64,000 bases of DNA from Combretum micranthum (Eukaryota > Streptophyta > Magnoliopsida > Myrtales > Combretaceae). Where the stretch lies: positions 248,001-312,000 of the forward strand of contig JAMXBD010000168.1 in the NCBI GenBank assembly GCA_024138025.1. The letters are read 5' to 3'. Of this stretch, positions 1 through 11,832 are shown one piece after another. Under the pieces are notes generated by a model. The model did no database searches. It saw only the letters and a program-made list of their open reading frames with translations, and was not told the origin of the DNA. A program made the translations under genes and the position numbers. The stretch's first letter is position 1. The number at the start of each line of letters is the position of its first letter.

Positions 1-1931
1 AACTCATAGATCTAAACTTTACTCATCAAAATCTTTCATTTATGTTATCTATACCCTAAGCCCTTCATTTTAAATGAAAAATACACATTTTGAAGTTGAA
101 AAACAACTTTTCTAAATATGGTTCTATTTTCACCCGAATTTTCAAAAATGATTTTTGTTAAAAATAAAATAGATCTTGAGTTTTCTAAAACATTCCTACT
201 ATTATCATGCCACTACAAGTTGTTTATGAACATAAAACAAAAGTCTAATGCATTTATGAACTTCAAAACACTAGACAAAAGAAGTGGGGGCAGCTTGTGT
301 TCTTGAGGAAACAAGAACAAAATGAAGAAGAAAAGAGAGAGAAAAAGCTAAGGAATGAAAGAGTGTAAATGGAGTAAATGAAAGAGAGAGAGAAAATAAG
401 TGTATTAATGAATGAAAGAAGGAAAAAAAATAAAACAAGGCAGAATTTTGGGGGAGGGAATTCACGTGAATTGGGAGAGAGAAAGTGTGTGTGTTTTGTT
501 GAATTTTGACTTGAAATTAATTTGTGTAATAAATGTGTATGTGTAGCTTCTTTAAGAAGGAGTATAATTTATTTATTTTAGTCAAAATAGGAGTAATTAA
601 AGGACAATGGCAGCCAAAAGAAAGAAAAATCTGCCATGAAGTAATTTAATAAAGTATAAAAAGATTAAAGTGAAAAGGAAGTGATATGTGTAAGGTGTAC
701 TTGAAGGTATGGGTTGTAAAAGTATTTTCTTAATAAAATAAAATAAAATAAAATAGAATGAGAAAATTTATTCCAAATATTTGTAGCATATTTTTCATAA
801 TTAAAATTAAATAATTATTTGAATTATTTTAGTATTTTAACAAATATGTTACCGGTATGATCAAAATACGCGAATATGGTATAAATGATATTTTATAACC
901 CGAAAAATTATAAAAAAAAAAATTATTTTATTAAAATAAAAATATTTTTAAAATATTTTTCAATTATTAAATTAATTTATTTTATTTTAGTATCGAGTCT
1001 CAAACAGAATCTATCCCGTAAAAGCCCGAACTAACTAAATTTTAGAAAAACAAATTTTCTATAATATATAAAATATTTATCTAAAAATATAAGGCTTTAT
1101 AAGAATAATAAAATTGTGTAATGAAATAAAAGTGAATAGTGCAAAAGACTAGTCAATTACCGGTAATAATGGAGATACGATAAAAAGGTTATAACTATAA
1201 CTTTTATAACCCGAAAAATTATATAACTAATATATTTTGAAATCTTATGAAATTACGAGTCTAACGGTACTATTGGTATATTTTTTATATCTCGAGCCCC
1301 AGGATATGCTTTTCGAAGTTTGTATCCGAACGGGTTCGAAATAGGTCAAAAATTTACCAATCTGATATTTTTTAACAAACTTATATTACTATGAACTATT
1401 CTACATATTTAAACTACATCTCGGCCTCTAGGGTTAAGGGTGTTAGATTGCCGGACTTAAGCTATTGTATTCCGGTTAGGGTTTTCGGGTGATTTTTCCG
1501 GTTTAGATCCTTGCTAATTTGGAAACTGATATTTTATGTTTATACAATATATCTAATTTGAGAAATTTATTTTACATTTCATTTTTGTAAGTATTTAATA
1601 TCTTTTAACGTTTTTAGAATTCTTGAAGTGGGTTTCCTTTCCGAAAGTTAATTGTTATTTACTTTTTAACATTTGTTTTTGGGTTCTATATTACCCGATT
1701 TTATAAGTCGGAGTCACGCATGGAAATTGTTGTACGTAGTGGTTTTGGAATTGAAGTATGATGAGTTCTTATTTTGTTTTTAAGGATTCTAATTTTTCTC
1801 AAGATTCGAAATTTCTAGATTCGCTCGTGTTTTTGGACTGGTTGAAATTCGGTTTTAATTTGGAGTGATTTTTAAGGTTTATTTTCGAAGTTCATATTGA
1901 AATTATTTACTGAAATTTTTTGGGTTTTACA
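1..1931 (-). mobile_element. Partial long LTR G1 (family A/C type), minus strand, cut by the window edge
   Basis: Read on the minus strand, this begins at 1931 with TGTAAAACCC, matching the TGTAAACC start of the long LTRs found on the plus strand later in the window. The minus-strand stretch around 840-900 resembles the block with TTTTTCGG and TACCGGTA found in LTRs A and C. The 1430-1500 block resembles the AAAACCCTAACCGGA block near the start of LTR C. The other end lies outside the window. The sequence on its right continues a second minus-strand LTR (G2), so G1 appears to be inserted in G2. No protein-coding sequence is seen. Confidence 0.7.
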
Positions 1932-4763
1932 TGCATGGCCAATTTAATTATAAGATCATGACATAATAATTTAACAATTTATAGGTGATCATAGATATTT
2001 CAAATACTTAATTCTATACTACATCATACAAATATTTACAACAAGCTCATTTTGATATTCTTATCATCAATTCACCCAAGTAGAAATCATATACACACAT
2101 CAAATTTTAATCTTGCCTTAATTCTAATGCCACCAACATTACAAGCATATAATTTGAAGATAGTGAACTCACTCGACCATAGTCTTTGATCTCTAACTGT
2201 ACCGATCCAGAAACAAGAATTTTCCCTCGATTCCAAGATCACTTAAACGAAAGAAAATACCCCTATGAGTATTTCATACCATATCTAATTCCAAACTTTT
2301 CAATTAAAACTTTTTAAATTCGTAATTTCCGTGGTAATTGGAAATTCTAATTTAAAACGGCCATAACTTGGTCATTTTAACTCGAAATTTCGCAAATAAG
2401 CTATCGATTTCTATCTACTTCGAAAGATCTATCTATTTATGATGTTATTACTAAATTTTGAAAATTTTTATGCCTTAGAATGTTCATATCAGATCTGATC
2501 AATAATCAAAAGTTGAAATTCCAAAATTATTTTGTGAAATTTGCATCATTTCTATCAAGTATATTATATGTACATACAATATCTACAAGTCATGATCATG
2601 AATGTCATGATATGATCTATCTACATGTAATTCCTTAATGATTTTTTATTAAAAAGAATTTTGCAAAAACTTACACCTTGTAATAGTGTCACACTTGTTT
2701 GAGAAAACTAGCTTTATTCCTTTAAAAATCATGCATATTTTCACTAGGATAGAGTCTTGATGACCTACATTCTTAATAAATTCATTATCTTAGCAAAATT
2801 TTTCATTTAAAGGTTGAGAAATAGATGTTTAAGTGTGGGTTTTGCCAAGTGACCAATTTTGCATAATTTTTGAAAATGAAAATGTTGTTTGATCTTACTT
2901 GGAAAACTTTTCCTTTATTTTAAGTTCCTACTTTGATAAAAACACATTTACTCTTATAAAAATCAAATCTTTAATACATCTATAGTCTAATGCCTCTATT
3001 TTCATATTAAAATACTCATTTTGATATTTGGAAATGGGTGTTTAAATAGGGATCATTTTTAGATCCGAATTTTGGGAAATTATTTTTGAGATTGTTTTTT
3101 GTGAAAAGCTCATTTAATCTTTCTAAAATTATGTCATAATCAAACCTACTCCCTAAGACTTTCATTTCTTTAGTAAAACCCTTGTTTTAGGGTTGGAAAA
3201 TAGGAGTTTTCTTGGCATTTCACCCTAGTTACGAATTTCTACACTTTTGTTGAAGTTGAATCATAAATCTAACTTAACTTTTGTAATCATTTTCTTGTTT
3301 TGAAAATTTCTATTAGTAAAATCATAATCAACTCATAAAAATCACTACCTAATGATATTTATTACCTAAGCCTTCATTTTACTTGTAAAACTTTCATTTC
3401 GAAGTTGGAAAATATGTTTTCCAAATGGGTCTTTCTCAAGATCCGAATTTTAAAATTTACTTTTTGAAAGAAACAAAATGGATCTTGAGTTTTGATAAAC
3501 ACTTTCATTAAATTATCATGTAGCAAGTCTTTCATACATGAAAAACAAGTAACTATGTCATTTTAACTACTCTAAACAAGTAGATCTATTATACTACTCA
3601 TGTTATGAATGTAATGCGACAATGACAATATGCAGATGTGAGTAAAAATAAAAATATATGCACAACATTTCTATATGAACAACATATAACAATAATATGG
3701 CAAAATACTTAGTATTTTAACTTTAATAGTAAGATCTACACATTGTGATGGCAAGGATATCATGTTCTAGTGTTTCGATATCCCTAGCATAAAGCTTACA
3801 GGGATTTTTGGTGGAACCACACATGTATGACCTTGTCATTACATGTTTTATAGTAGTAGGGTCAAGATCTATTACCTATTAAGTGTTTTGGTGAAGGAAA
3901 CTTGAAGAAAATAAAAGTGTGTGTGCGTGCGTATGTGTGTGCTTGTGGGAGGGGGTCACGGCACAAGAGGGAAGGAGAGGGAGAGAAAAAAAAAACTTCT
4001 AAAGTGGTTTTGTCAGAAAATGAGAGAAAGAGAGAGAGTTGAATTTGATTTTTGTAATAAAATTCAAACTTAATGAGTAGTTTGGGTACAAAATATATTG
4101 GAAAGGTAAATTTAAAGGAAATGATGTAAAATTGTAAGAATAGGTTGTAAGGATATAAGAATAGGGTATGGGTGGTTGTACTTGATGAATAATGTAAAAA
4201 AAAAGTAAAAAGTTGATTACATCCTTAAATTATCGGTAGTAAAGAAAATACGATAAAAAGATTATAACTGTAACTTTTATAACTCGAAAAACTATATAAC
4301 GGATATATTTAGAAATATTATGAAATTACGAATCTAACATTACTAATATCATATTTAATATCCTGAGCCCGGGACACGTTCTTCAAGATTTGTACCTAAT
4401 CAGGCTCGAAATAGGTCAAAAATCCACTAATCTGATATTATTTAGCATTCTAATATTAATATGAGCCAATCTACACTTTTCAATTGTGTTTCAACTTCTC
4501 GAATTGAGAAAATAGGATTGTCAGATCTAAAGACTAGGGTTTCTTAAGGTTTTGTTGACTTAGGATTTTCGATTGACTTTTCAATTTAGGGTTTTATCTT
4601 GGAGTTATCTCATTTCTATTGTTCTGAGGTTCCGTTCTTGGAATTGTTGGATACAGGGTTTCCAGGTCCAATTGGTCCAGAGATAATCTTTTAGGGTTTA
4701 GTTTCCAATTTTAAGGTTTATGAAATTGAACTCAGGTTTGCTAAAAAAAAATGAGGGTTTGCA
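1932..4763 (-). mobile_element. Partial long LTR G2 (family A/C type), minus strand, interrupted by G1
   Basis: On the minus strand this LTR begins at 4763 with TGCAAACCCTC, a near match to the TGTAAACCCTC start at 35089. The block at 2340-2440, read in reverse, contains AAAATGACCAAGTTATGGCC preceded by a TCTTTCGAAGTAGATAGAAA-like stretch, matching C near 38520-38600 and A near 41480-41550. The 1932-2030 end matches an internal point of the A LTRs (about 27500-27570 reversed), so this LTR was split by G1 and its remaining end lies beyond the window. Long AT-rich stretches are non-coding. Confidence 0.7.
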
Positions 4764-5002
4764 ATGTACCTTTAGTAGCTATCTTTCTCAACCTTTTGTG
4801 AAATGTTCTCTCAATCTTAGGGTCTAGATGAAAAATGTCGGAAGAGAGATTCCTTGTCATGCACCACAGAAGCAAACAATCATGAGTTAGATTATTTAAA
4901 AGATGGGAAGAAGAAAAAAATAAAATAAAAATGACTAAAGTAGCAGATACTTACGTTTTCCTAATATTGCCTTGCTAGATCCCAGCAACGATGCTAAAAA
5001 CT
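4764..5002 (-). other. Internal leader of a minus-strand Tat/Athila-like element
   Basis: This short stretch sits between the start of LTR G2 and the end of the Tat-like LTR at 5003. It contains the primer-binding-site-like sequence next to that LTR. On the minus strand it would be the first internal bases of the element, after which G2 interrupts it. No reading frame is recognisable. Confidence 0.45.
4979..4996 (-). other. Degenerate primer-binding site, tRNA-Asp type
   Basis: On the minus strand this reads TAGCATCGTTGCTGGGAT. Plant Tat/Athila-type Ty3 elements usually use a site close to TGGCGCCGTTGCCGGGGA, complementary to the 3' end of tRNA-Asp. By eye 12 of 18 positions agree, and the site starts a few bases after the LTR end at 5003, as expected. 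It is too decayed to prove priming. Confidence 0.55.
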
Positions 5003-5944
5003 TGATGCGCTCTCACCGATCATATCAAATTATAAAATTTACAACCCTAAGTTAAATCCTACAATCGAGCTAGGCAAGTATACCTAGCTAGAGTAATATA
5101 AGATTAAAACAGATGTCGTCCAAAGGGACCTAAAGAGCAAGTACTAGTAGTATCTTTTTTCTACTATCTAGCCTAAGTTTTTAAGTGTGAGTATTAACGA
5201 AAATCACTAATCAACTAAATAAACTAGATTACTAAGACCTATAATTGCTTTTGAGTGTTTTTTAAAAGATTAATTCAATCAAAAAACCATACCCTAATCT
5301 TGATTTATCTTAACTTTAAAATCTTATGATAATGATTTGATTAACAACTAATTAGTTCTTGACCTGCAGAGATTCAAAAATAAATCAACTACTTTATCGA
5401 GTTAATTGATTCCTAATCTTATATGAGATAGTGGAGGCCTCTCTCTCACCAATGCCCTACAAGATTGCATCAAAGAGGAAAAAAAAACCTAGTTAAATAT
5501 CAAATTTTTATTACAAAAATTTGAAGTTTTCTTACCTTTAAGCAAAACTTGCTAATTCTCTATTCATGAGGATCTATCTTATTAGATGAAACCTCTTTTC
5601 ATCTAACAAGAATCAAACATGTAACAAATCTAACCACAATTTATTACAAGATAATTAAAGTACTTGAATAGATTCAAGAACATCAATATTATTAATCAAA
5701 CATCAATTATAGCATCATTTAGGTTTCATAAGACTAGGCATGAAAAACTTACTCATCCATTGAGTTTAAAATGAAAGAACACGAATTAGATAAGTGAAGA
5801 TTAAGCATGATAAAACCCTTTAATATTTTTACATCTTCAATGATGTCATTGCACTTCTCCTCTTAAAGCTCATAATTTTGCTCTCCTAGGGTTTTTAGAA
5901 TGTCCAAAATGCTAATAATTTTTCTTCACTATGAAATAAAGTAG

Positions 5945-5952
5945 TATTTATA
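5945..5952 (-). promoter_or_regulatory. TATA-like box of the Tat-like LTR
   Basis: TATAAATA on the minus strand, about 490 bases inside the proposed LTR start. The position suits a U3/R boundary. Seen by eye only. Confidence 0.4.
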
Positions 5953-6356
5953 GTTTTGGAAACAGAGATGGTCTGCATAACCTCTTGCATGGCCGTGCTT
6001 AGGATGTACATTCTGGAATTCCTTCTTTTCTTCTCTAATCAAATTTTCTCCTTCAACACTACTCTTTGCATAACTTGTGCAACCATAGGGGCATACTTTA
6101 AGATATATTCTTGTCACTTTTTTCCCTCCAACACTACTACCTGCATGGCCATGCTAAAGGTTGTGCACATATAAAAATTACCCTTTTTTATGCTTTGCCA
6201 AATTTCACCTCATTTTTGCTCATATCATCCTTAAATCTTTCAAATGTCTTTTTTAAACCCTGAAATCAAATTTAAGTACTTAAGTATCATTTTCTTGATA
6301 AATTAGCATAAAATCTGTACAAAATTATATCCAATAAGTACTACAAATAATGATCA

Positions 6357-6419
6357 TTTGACCCTTATTAATTCCATTAAATGAAATTCTATCTTTCAAT
6401 GGAATTAATAAGGGTCAAA
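6357..6419. repeat. Perfect 22-bp inverted repeat with a 19-base loop
   Basis: The left arm at 6357-6378 starts TTTGACCCTTATTAATTCC. The right arm at 6398-6419 is its exact reverse complement. The loop is 6379-6397. In RNA this would form a long stable hairpin. It lies near the upstream edge of the Tat-like LTR, so it may be part of that LTR or a tiny foldback insertion. Confidence 0.8.
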
Positions 6420-6444
6420 AGACCTTTATCTTGCCAATGTAACA

Positions 6445-7417
6445 AAGTTGAAGGGAGTTACTTAAACATTTAAAAGTGCAAGTATATATCTATACATAGA
6501 TCCAAGTTTATGGGATTCATTTTCAATTTTGTAAAAATCAATAATATAATTGTAAGAGTGGATTACTTTGATAAGCTTAAGGATAATGTAGATGAAAATG
6601 TCAAGTTTATAATACAATATGTGTAAAAACAAATGGAGAATCAAATGAATGCAAATAAGACTTGTTTAAAATCATCTTCAATATCATTTCCTTTTATTTC
6701 TTTGAGGAGTCACATTCCTATATTAAAAATATTAAATTGGAACTTTCTAAATTTTTCAGTCCAAATCCTCAATCTTGAATTGTCAAAGCTACACGATTAT
6801 TTGTTTTCATCAGGTGCAAGAAAGTGACAAAATTAAAAGTGGTTTCTTTTATAATGGAATGCGATGCATTCAATTGGTTTTAGTGATTATATATAAAGAA
6901 TAACCAAAAAACTACTTGACTAGTATCTGGGCCTTTATTATTCTAATGCAATTGAGGAAATTGGTCAAACTTTTCTAAATTGATGGTGTTTCAGATTATT
7001 TATTATAGTCTAAGAAACTTTCCAACCACATTTTAGGACTACATAAACTTTTTAACAAGCTACTTTGCCGTGCGTCTTCATCCTTTTTGTAACATGAATT
7101 GAAAGACTTTCAACCTACAAAATTACTTTAAGTTATTAGTTTACAAACCATTCTAAAGATAAGTTGAAATAATTTTCAAACTCTTATTTTCCCCGAATAC
7201 TTCACAATAAAATCAAAAGTTTTACCTAAACTTCCAAAAAATAACACTCACTTAAAATAACTATGCAAACACAACCCCATAATCCAAGTAAATTGTTAAA
7301 CATAACCTAAAACAGATAGAATATAGTTGCATGGTGTTATTTTCAATGAAGTTCATACTGATCATTGACCGAGTTTTTCAAATTTATAAATGTTTTCTCA
7401 ATCGTTTTCAATAACTA
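6445..7417. other. AT-rich intergenic stretch without a recognisable gene
   Basis: Short reading frames of about 60 codons occur on both strands (for example 6462-6644 minus and 6633-6827 plus), but none shows a domain, codon bias or a similar copy elsewhere in the window. I see no repeat structure here beyond simple AT-rich sequence. Confidence 0.5.
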
Positions 7418-9098
7418 TGATCTCACAGGGCAAGCGCACTCATTAGATGTAGCATAGATAGTGATTTAGGTTGATCCTAAGAGAATGGTTAGCAGCTAGT
7501 GTAACCCTAACCTTACCCATTATCTAGCCAAAGAAAGGTTTACAAAATCATAATGAAAAAAAAAAAAAAAAAATCCTAATTTAGGAATATTCACAAACGT
7601 TTAATGGGAAAAATAAGAAATAAGCTTGTAACTTCTATAAAACAGCAGCTCAGGGTTACTTCACCAATTCCTTATCAAAATGATTTCTTAAAAAAAAGAA
7701 CTTCTTAGAAGCTGTTTGAATTATCTGTTTATACCGTCAGATTCTCTAATTTAAACTAAAGCTTCTCTCAAAGTCAATAGTTCTAGATCTAGCCAAAACC
7801 AGTAATATGAAATTTCAATTAAACCCGCATAAAAAATAGGAATCCATTATTTCGAAAATAAAAAAACTCAGTGAATTTTTAAAACAAGTGATAGAACGCC
7901 TTCACTCGTTCCTTAGCAAGAGATAGTTAAGATCTAGTCCATTAGCAACCGTAGATATATTCAATTGAATGATCTCTTAATCTGTCCAATTAAAATCAAT
8001 CGTTGATCTAAAAGAGTGCACCACTCCTTTAAAAACCACAAGTTTAAGTTCATGTCACTAATTACAAACACCCAATCAAATTAACTTGAAAGCGCATTTG
8101 AAATTAACTGAATCAGGAATTGGATTCGTAATAACTAAGTTGTAGGAATTTTATTTCTCCATGGATTTATCAAAATAAGCGCGAATCAAAAGAAATAAAT
8201 CAGATTCGAATGATTAATAAATTAATTGCTCAGAAATTCATAGAAATTACAAACATCGGATTAAATTGATTTTATCCAGAAAACAGTAAAATTCTCAAGT
8301 AAAAAGAAAAGGAAATTTTTTCACCAAAGAATCCTTCAGAAAACTAATCTACGTTAATATGATGATTTACACTATTGGTACATATTTTATAATGCATGCT
8401 TGCCCGTTTATTTATAGGCTACTGGGCATAGAAAGCATGGCCTATTTTATTAACACGTAGATTCTTTCTAATAGAATTTGTCATAACTTTCCACGCGCGC
8501 ATATGATTTGTGAGAAACACTTATCGAAGGTCACGTGTGATCTATTGGTTGAGGCTTATATAAAGCAAATTCAGGTTTGACTTTACAAATTGCTTAAGTA
8601 AACTGTGTGTTTTTGTCTATCCTCTATCAAGAGTAAAATTGAGAAAGTTGAGGCTTATATTGTTGAGGCTCGATGCAATTCTGATGAAGAATTGGTCTGT
8701 AAAAGCACTTGTCGAAGGTCGAGATTTGAAGCTAGACTTTGAGGCTCGATAGTGTATTTTCTCCAGAATGATGCTCGATCACTTCGACTAAAGTGGAAGG
8801 CCATGTCAAAGGCTCGCAGTTAAGGCTTGATAGACCAATTTTTGCTGTTTTTTTCCCATTGTTTGGCCTCGGTTGTGACTTTACAAGGCTTCACTTCTAC
8901 AATCTTGACTTTACTTATTGTTTTTGCTCCAAATCTGATTTAAAAACACTTTGATTATTCCTCATTAAATTCTAAGAGCTTCAAAACAACATTATTTATA
9001 AAAAAACATAAGTTTAACAAGATTTTATTTGAAATTCTTAGCAAAATGAGCTCAAAATCCTATGAAAAATTTAGAGTAAAAATGAATTATCAATAGTA
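7418..9098 (-). mobile_element. Tat-like LTR relic, minus strand, with repeated GAGGCTCGAT motif
   Basis: The minus-strand 3' end reads CCCTGTGAGATCA at 7418, like the ATCA end of the LTR at 5003. A TATA-like TATAAATA lies at 8409-8416 on the minus strand. Blocks around 8150-8200 (TTTCTCCATGGATTT) match the LTR at 51203-52511, supporting a shared family. The proposed U3 part (about 8550-8830) repeats a GAGGCTCGAT/GAGGCTTAT motif. The right boundary near 9098 is inferred from a match to the TTATCAATAACA end at 52502-52513. No flanking duplication was found. Confidence 0.5.
8409..8416 (-). promoter_or_regulatory. TATA-like box of the Tat-like LTR relic
   Basis: TATAAATA on the minus strand, just downstream (in LTR orientation) of the GAGGCTCGAT motif cluster. 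This layout suits a U3 promoter. Assigned by eye. Confidence 0.35.
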
Positions 9099-9144
9099 CT
9101 AGTTAAATTAATGAGTATAACAAAGTTAGAACAAAAAGAGAGAG

Positions 9145-9440
9145 TGGCCTTTGTTATAACAATGACGAAAAGCATCACATTAATCATTTTTGCAAACCAA
9201 AATTTTGTTCATGGTTTAACCCGATGATGATGTTGAATTTTTAAAGCATACACAAGAGATAGGCCACCATGACGAAGTTGCGTAAGTAGAGGATAATTTT
9301 GAAATTAGCTATCATGTTATGTCAACTACCTTAATACCTAAAAAATTGCACCTTGAAGGCCTTACTAGTAGCAAGCAAGTACTACTACTTGTTGATTTAA
9401 GTGGTGAATTAATTGAATTTATCAACTATTTTATTTGAAT
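9145..9440 (+). pseudogene. Relic of gypsy-type gag zinc knuckle and protease start
   Basis: From 9146 one frame reads LCYNNDEKHHINHFCK, resembling the degenerate CCHC knuckle with DEK seen in some plant Ty3/gypsy gag proteins, with the second cysteine lost. About 120 bases later (roughly 9299-9430) a reading frame resembles the stretch that leads to the gypsy aspartic protease. There the expected ID-S/T-G core appears as VDLSGE, so the catalytic motif is broken. Stop codons separate the two parts. No LTR of this element could be tied to it. The call rests on spacing and motif order, so confidence is moderate. Confidence 0.45.
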
Positions 9441-9574
9441 CATTTTCCATGAATATTAGGAATGGGGATAAGCTAATATGCACACAAATATGTAGAAACG
9501 TTCCCTTAAACTTGCAAGAAGTCACTTTTGTGGTTAGTTTTTATGTACAAGATTGTAGAAAAGCTTGGATTAGG

Positions 9575-9945
9575 TAAGCTCGTTGCTAAATACTAACCAA
9601 ACGGCCCTTTCTAAAATTATTAAGTCCTAAAGCTTTTCAACTTTGACTGGGTACACTCAATGATATATGTTAATCAAGCAACCCTCCCTAATATTAGTAA
9701 GTTCTAAAAGCTTTGCAACTTAGACTAGTTAAGCTCGTCACTAAATACTGACTGAACGACCCTCTCTAAAATTACTAAGTTATAAAGCTTTTCACCTTGA
9801 ATTGGGAAAGCTCATCACTAAACATCAACTAAGTGACTCCCTCATAAATTAGTAAGTCTTAATGTTATTCAAGTTAGAATAGGTATGCTCTTGTTGCTAA
9901 ATATTGATCAAGTAACTCCCATATAAAATAAAAGAGTCTTAAAAA
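9575..9945. repeat. Five-unit degenerate tandem repeat, period about 77 bp
   Basis: Units begin near 9575, 9652, 9730, 9807 and 9884, a spacing of 77-78 bases. Each unit contains, in order, a (T)AAGCTC-like start, CTAAATA(C/T)T, an A(A/G)(C/T)(A/G)(A/G)CCCT-like block, TTA(C/G)TAAGT(C/T) and an AGCTTTTCAA-like end. A partial unit end precedes the first unit, around 9555-9574. Units differ at many positions, so the array is old. No reading frame runs through it. Confidence 0.75.
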
Positions 9946-11571
9946 AAAATTTCTTGGATCTCCTACTAAGTAAGGTCATGCAATAAAATAAATAAATACA
10001 ATGCAACTGAGAGAAGGTAATAGAAAGAAAAGAATAGGAGAACTAAAATATTTACAACTTGATTAAACATCATATCATTGATTTGAAGCAATATCACAAT
10101 AGTTTTGATTAACATCTCAACCAAATTACAAAAGTTCTCTACAAGCCCTACATAAGTTAATGAAAGAGACAATTGCTTACCCTTGTCTTGACGAATGATT
10201 TGGTTGCTCGAAGCCAATATGTCATTTGGTTAGTGTTTAATCTTGAAGAACAAATGAAGACTCTTTTTGTCTACATATTCCATTTTCATCCTGATAAGGA
10301 AATGTGGCTTCTATGGATTGGCCAAAGGTCACAAAGTAGATAACCTCTACCTAAGAGTTCGATACCACACTTATGACTAAAGCTCCTCTTTTGAGCATCC
10401 ATCCACCATTAGAAAGCAATGTCTCACTAATTTGGATGTGCCTATCTGTGATCATGCATCACAATAGAAATGGTTCATATCCTAAAAGATGGTGAGATAG
10501 CATATCAAAACCTTACTTTACCATGGTCAGAGCCTCTACAAGTACACAATCACCCAAAGATGGGATCAAACAAAAAACCCTAATGAAGCAAAAAAAAAAG
10601 CCCCCACAAGATTCATGAAGCTAAGAGAGGTACAAGCAATCCCAAGAGTAAACTTCCACTCACCTGAAAAAATCAGTGAGCAAATGGGAAATTGCTAACC
10701 TTCACCACTTCGTATTATTATAAGAGATAATGGGCCTTCAAACCCCCAATGTATCCCATAATGTCAATACACAAATGTCAAACCCTCTAAAGATATGGGA
10801 TGTGAATCTTACAACATGAAAAATTAAGCTTTATCTTATGCTCATGTAGCACCATTCATTTAATATGAAAAAGAATCTCTAGTGGAGTCGCCAACTAATC
10901 GAGTCTAAATTTTGATCTTATCCTCCTATAGATTCCAAAACATATTAAATCCAACTCATTTAATACATAACACTCAACCAAGAATCAACAAGGTTTCATA
11001 AAAGAACCCAATTTAAAAGAAAAGGTTTTTGACTAGAATAGTCACCAACTAGAGTAAAAAAAAAAAAAAAGTGAATTGAAAACTGGAAGGTAGTTTGATT
11101 TTTAGTTCAGCCACTAGTCTACAAAAAAATAAAAAGTTGTCGAGTGTAAAGGCTACTAGTCTAAAACTCTAAAGTGTTATTGATGCTTTTATGGACTAAA
11201 AATTTTGAATGATAATGGATTGAAGAAAATAAAAAGATCTCTACTTAATTTTTTTTTAATTTCTAATTTTTTTATTTTTATGAAAATACTAAGGAAATAT
11301 ATATTGTGAAATGGCATAAGGAAACAAATATTGTTGTTTTTTTTAATGAAAAAGTCCTAAAAGTAGAAAAAAATATTTTTTCTTTCTTTTGTGGTCACCC
11401 CACAGGTGTCTACATATCCACTAACTGAAATTAGATCCTTGTAATTCATTTAAATTTTACAAAATCCTTTAATTTGTTGGTTGTATTTAGTTATGAAAAA
11501 CCAAGTTTAAGTTATTTATCTGTTATGAATTTTTTTCTTTTTTGAAAAGCCCTAAAGGATCGTAACTTTTA
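9946..11571. other. Intergenic DNA without a recognisable gene
   Basis: The longest frame, at 9966-10217 on the minus strand (83 codons), is hydrophobic in its second half and has no recognisable motif. Around 10875 and 11040 there are GGAGTCGCCAAC- and GTCACCAACTAG-like phrases that look like an old duplicated retroelement segment, but I could not delimit it. Several poly(A) runs occur. I see no intact gene. Confidence 0.4.
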
Positions 11572-11832
11572 GGGTTAATATTATAAATGGTACCTAAATT
11601 TTAACCAAAAAAAAAAGAAAAAGAAAAGGCAATTAGGTACCTAAACTTTGAAATTAATTAATTTAGTACTTAAAAGAACTTGATGGGGATATTGTTGCCA
11701 TGCACGAAAAATTCTTTTTAAGTAATAAGTTTATCAATTTCAAAGTTCAAGTATAAAATTGATCAATTTCAAAACTCAGGTTTCTAATTTCATATTTTGC
11801 TAAAGTTTAAGTACTATTCATGACATTATCCA
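11572..11832. mobile_element. MITE, Mutator-like, with 9-bp target duplication
   Basis: The element starts GGGTTAATATTATAAATGG and its reverse-complemented end reads TGGATAATGTCATGAATAG, giving terminal inverted repeats of about 30 bases with mismatches. The inner parts carry TACCTAAA and TTTAAGTA, also in opposite orientation. It is flanked by an exact 9-bp repeat TAACTTTTA (11563-11571 and 11833-11841). A 9-bp duplication is typical of Mutator-like elements. At about 260 bp with no coding frame it is non-autonomous. A related copy lies at 55328. Confidence 0.75.

Larger units (their letters stand above)
5003..6444 (-). mobile_element. Tat/Athila-like LTR, minus strand (5' LTR of an interrupted element)
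   Basis: The minus-strand 3' end is GCGCATCA at 5003, followed by the degenerate tRNA-Asp-type primer site. The minus-strand 5' end is tentatively TGTTACATTGGC at 6444. A TATA-like TATAAATA lies at 5945-5952 on the minus strand. The LTR is non-coding and AT-rich. It carries a perfect 22-bp inverted repeat near its upstream end. The 6444 boundary is weaker than the 5003 boundary because the flanking duplication cannot be checked in the window. Confidence 0.55.

Noticed and set aside
9575..9945. CRISPR-like array because of regular spacing
   Set aside because: Whole 77-base units are repeated, with no short constant repeat separated by unique spacers, and the DNA is plant nuclear.
9966..10217. 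83-codon hydrophobic minus-strand frame
   Set aside because: No motif, no similar copy in the window, and a composition expected from AT-rich DNA.
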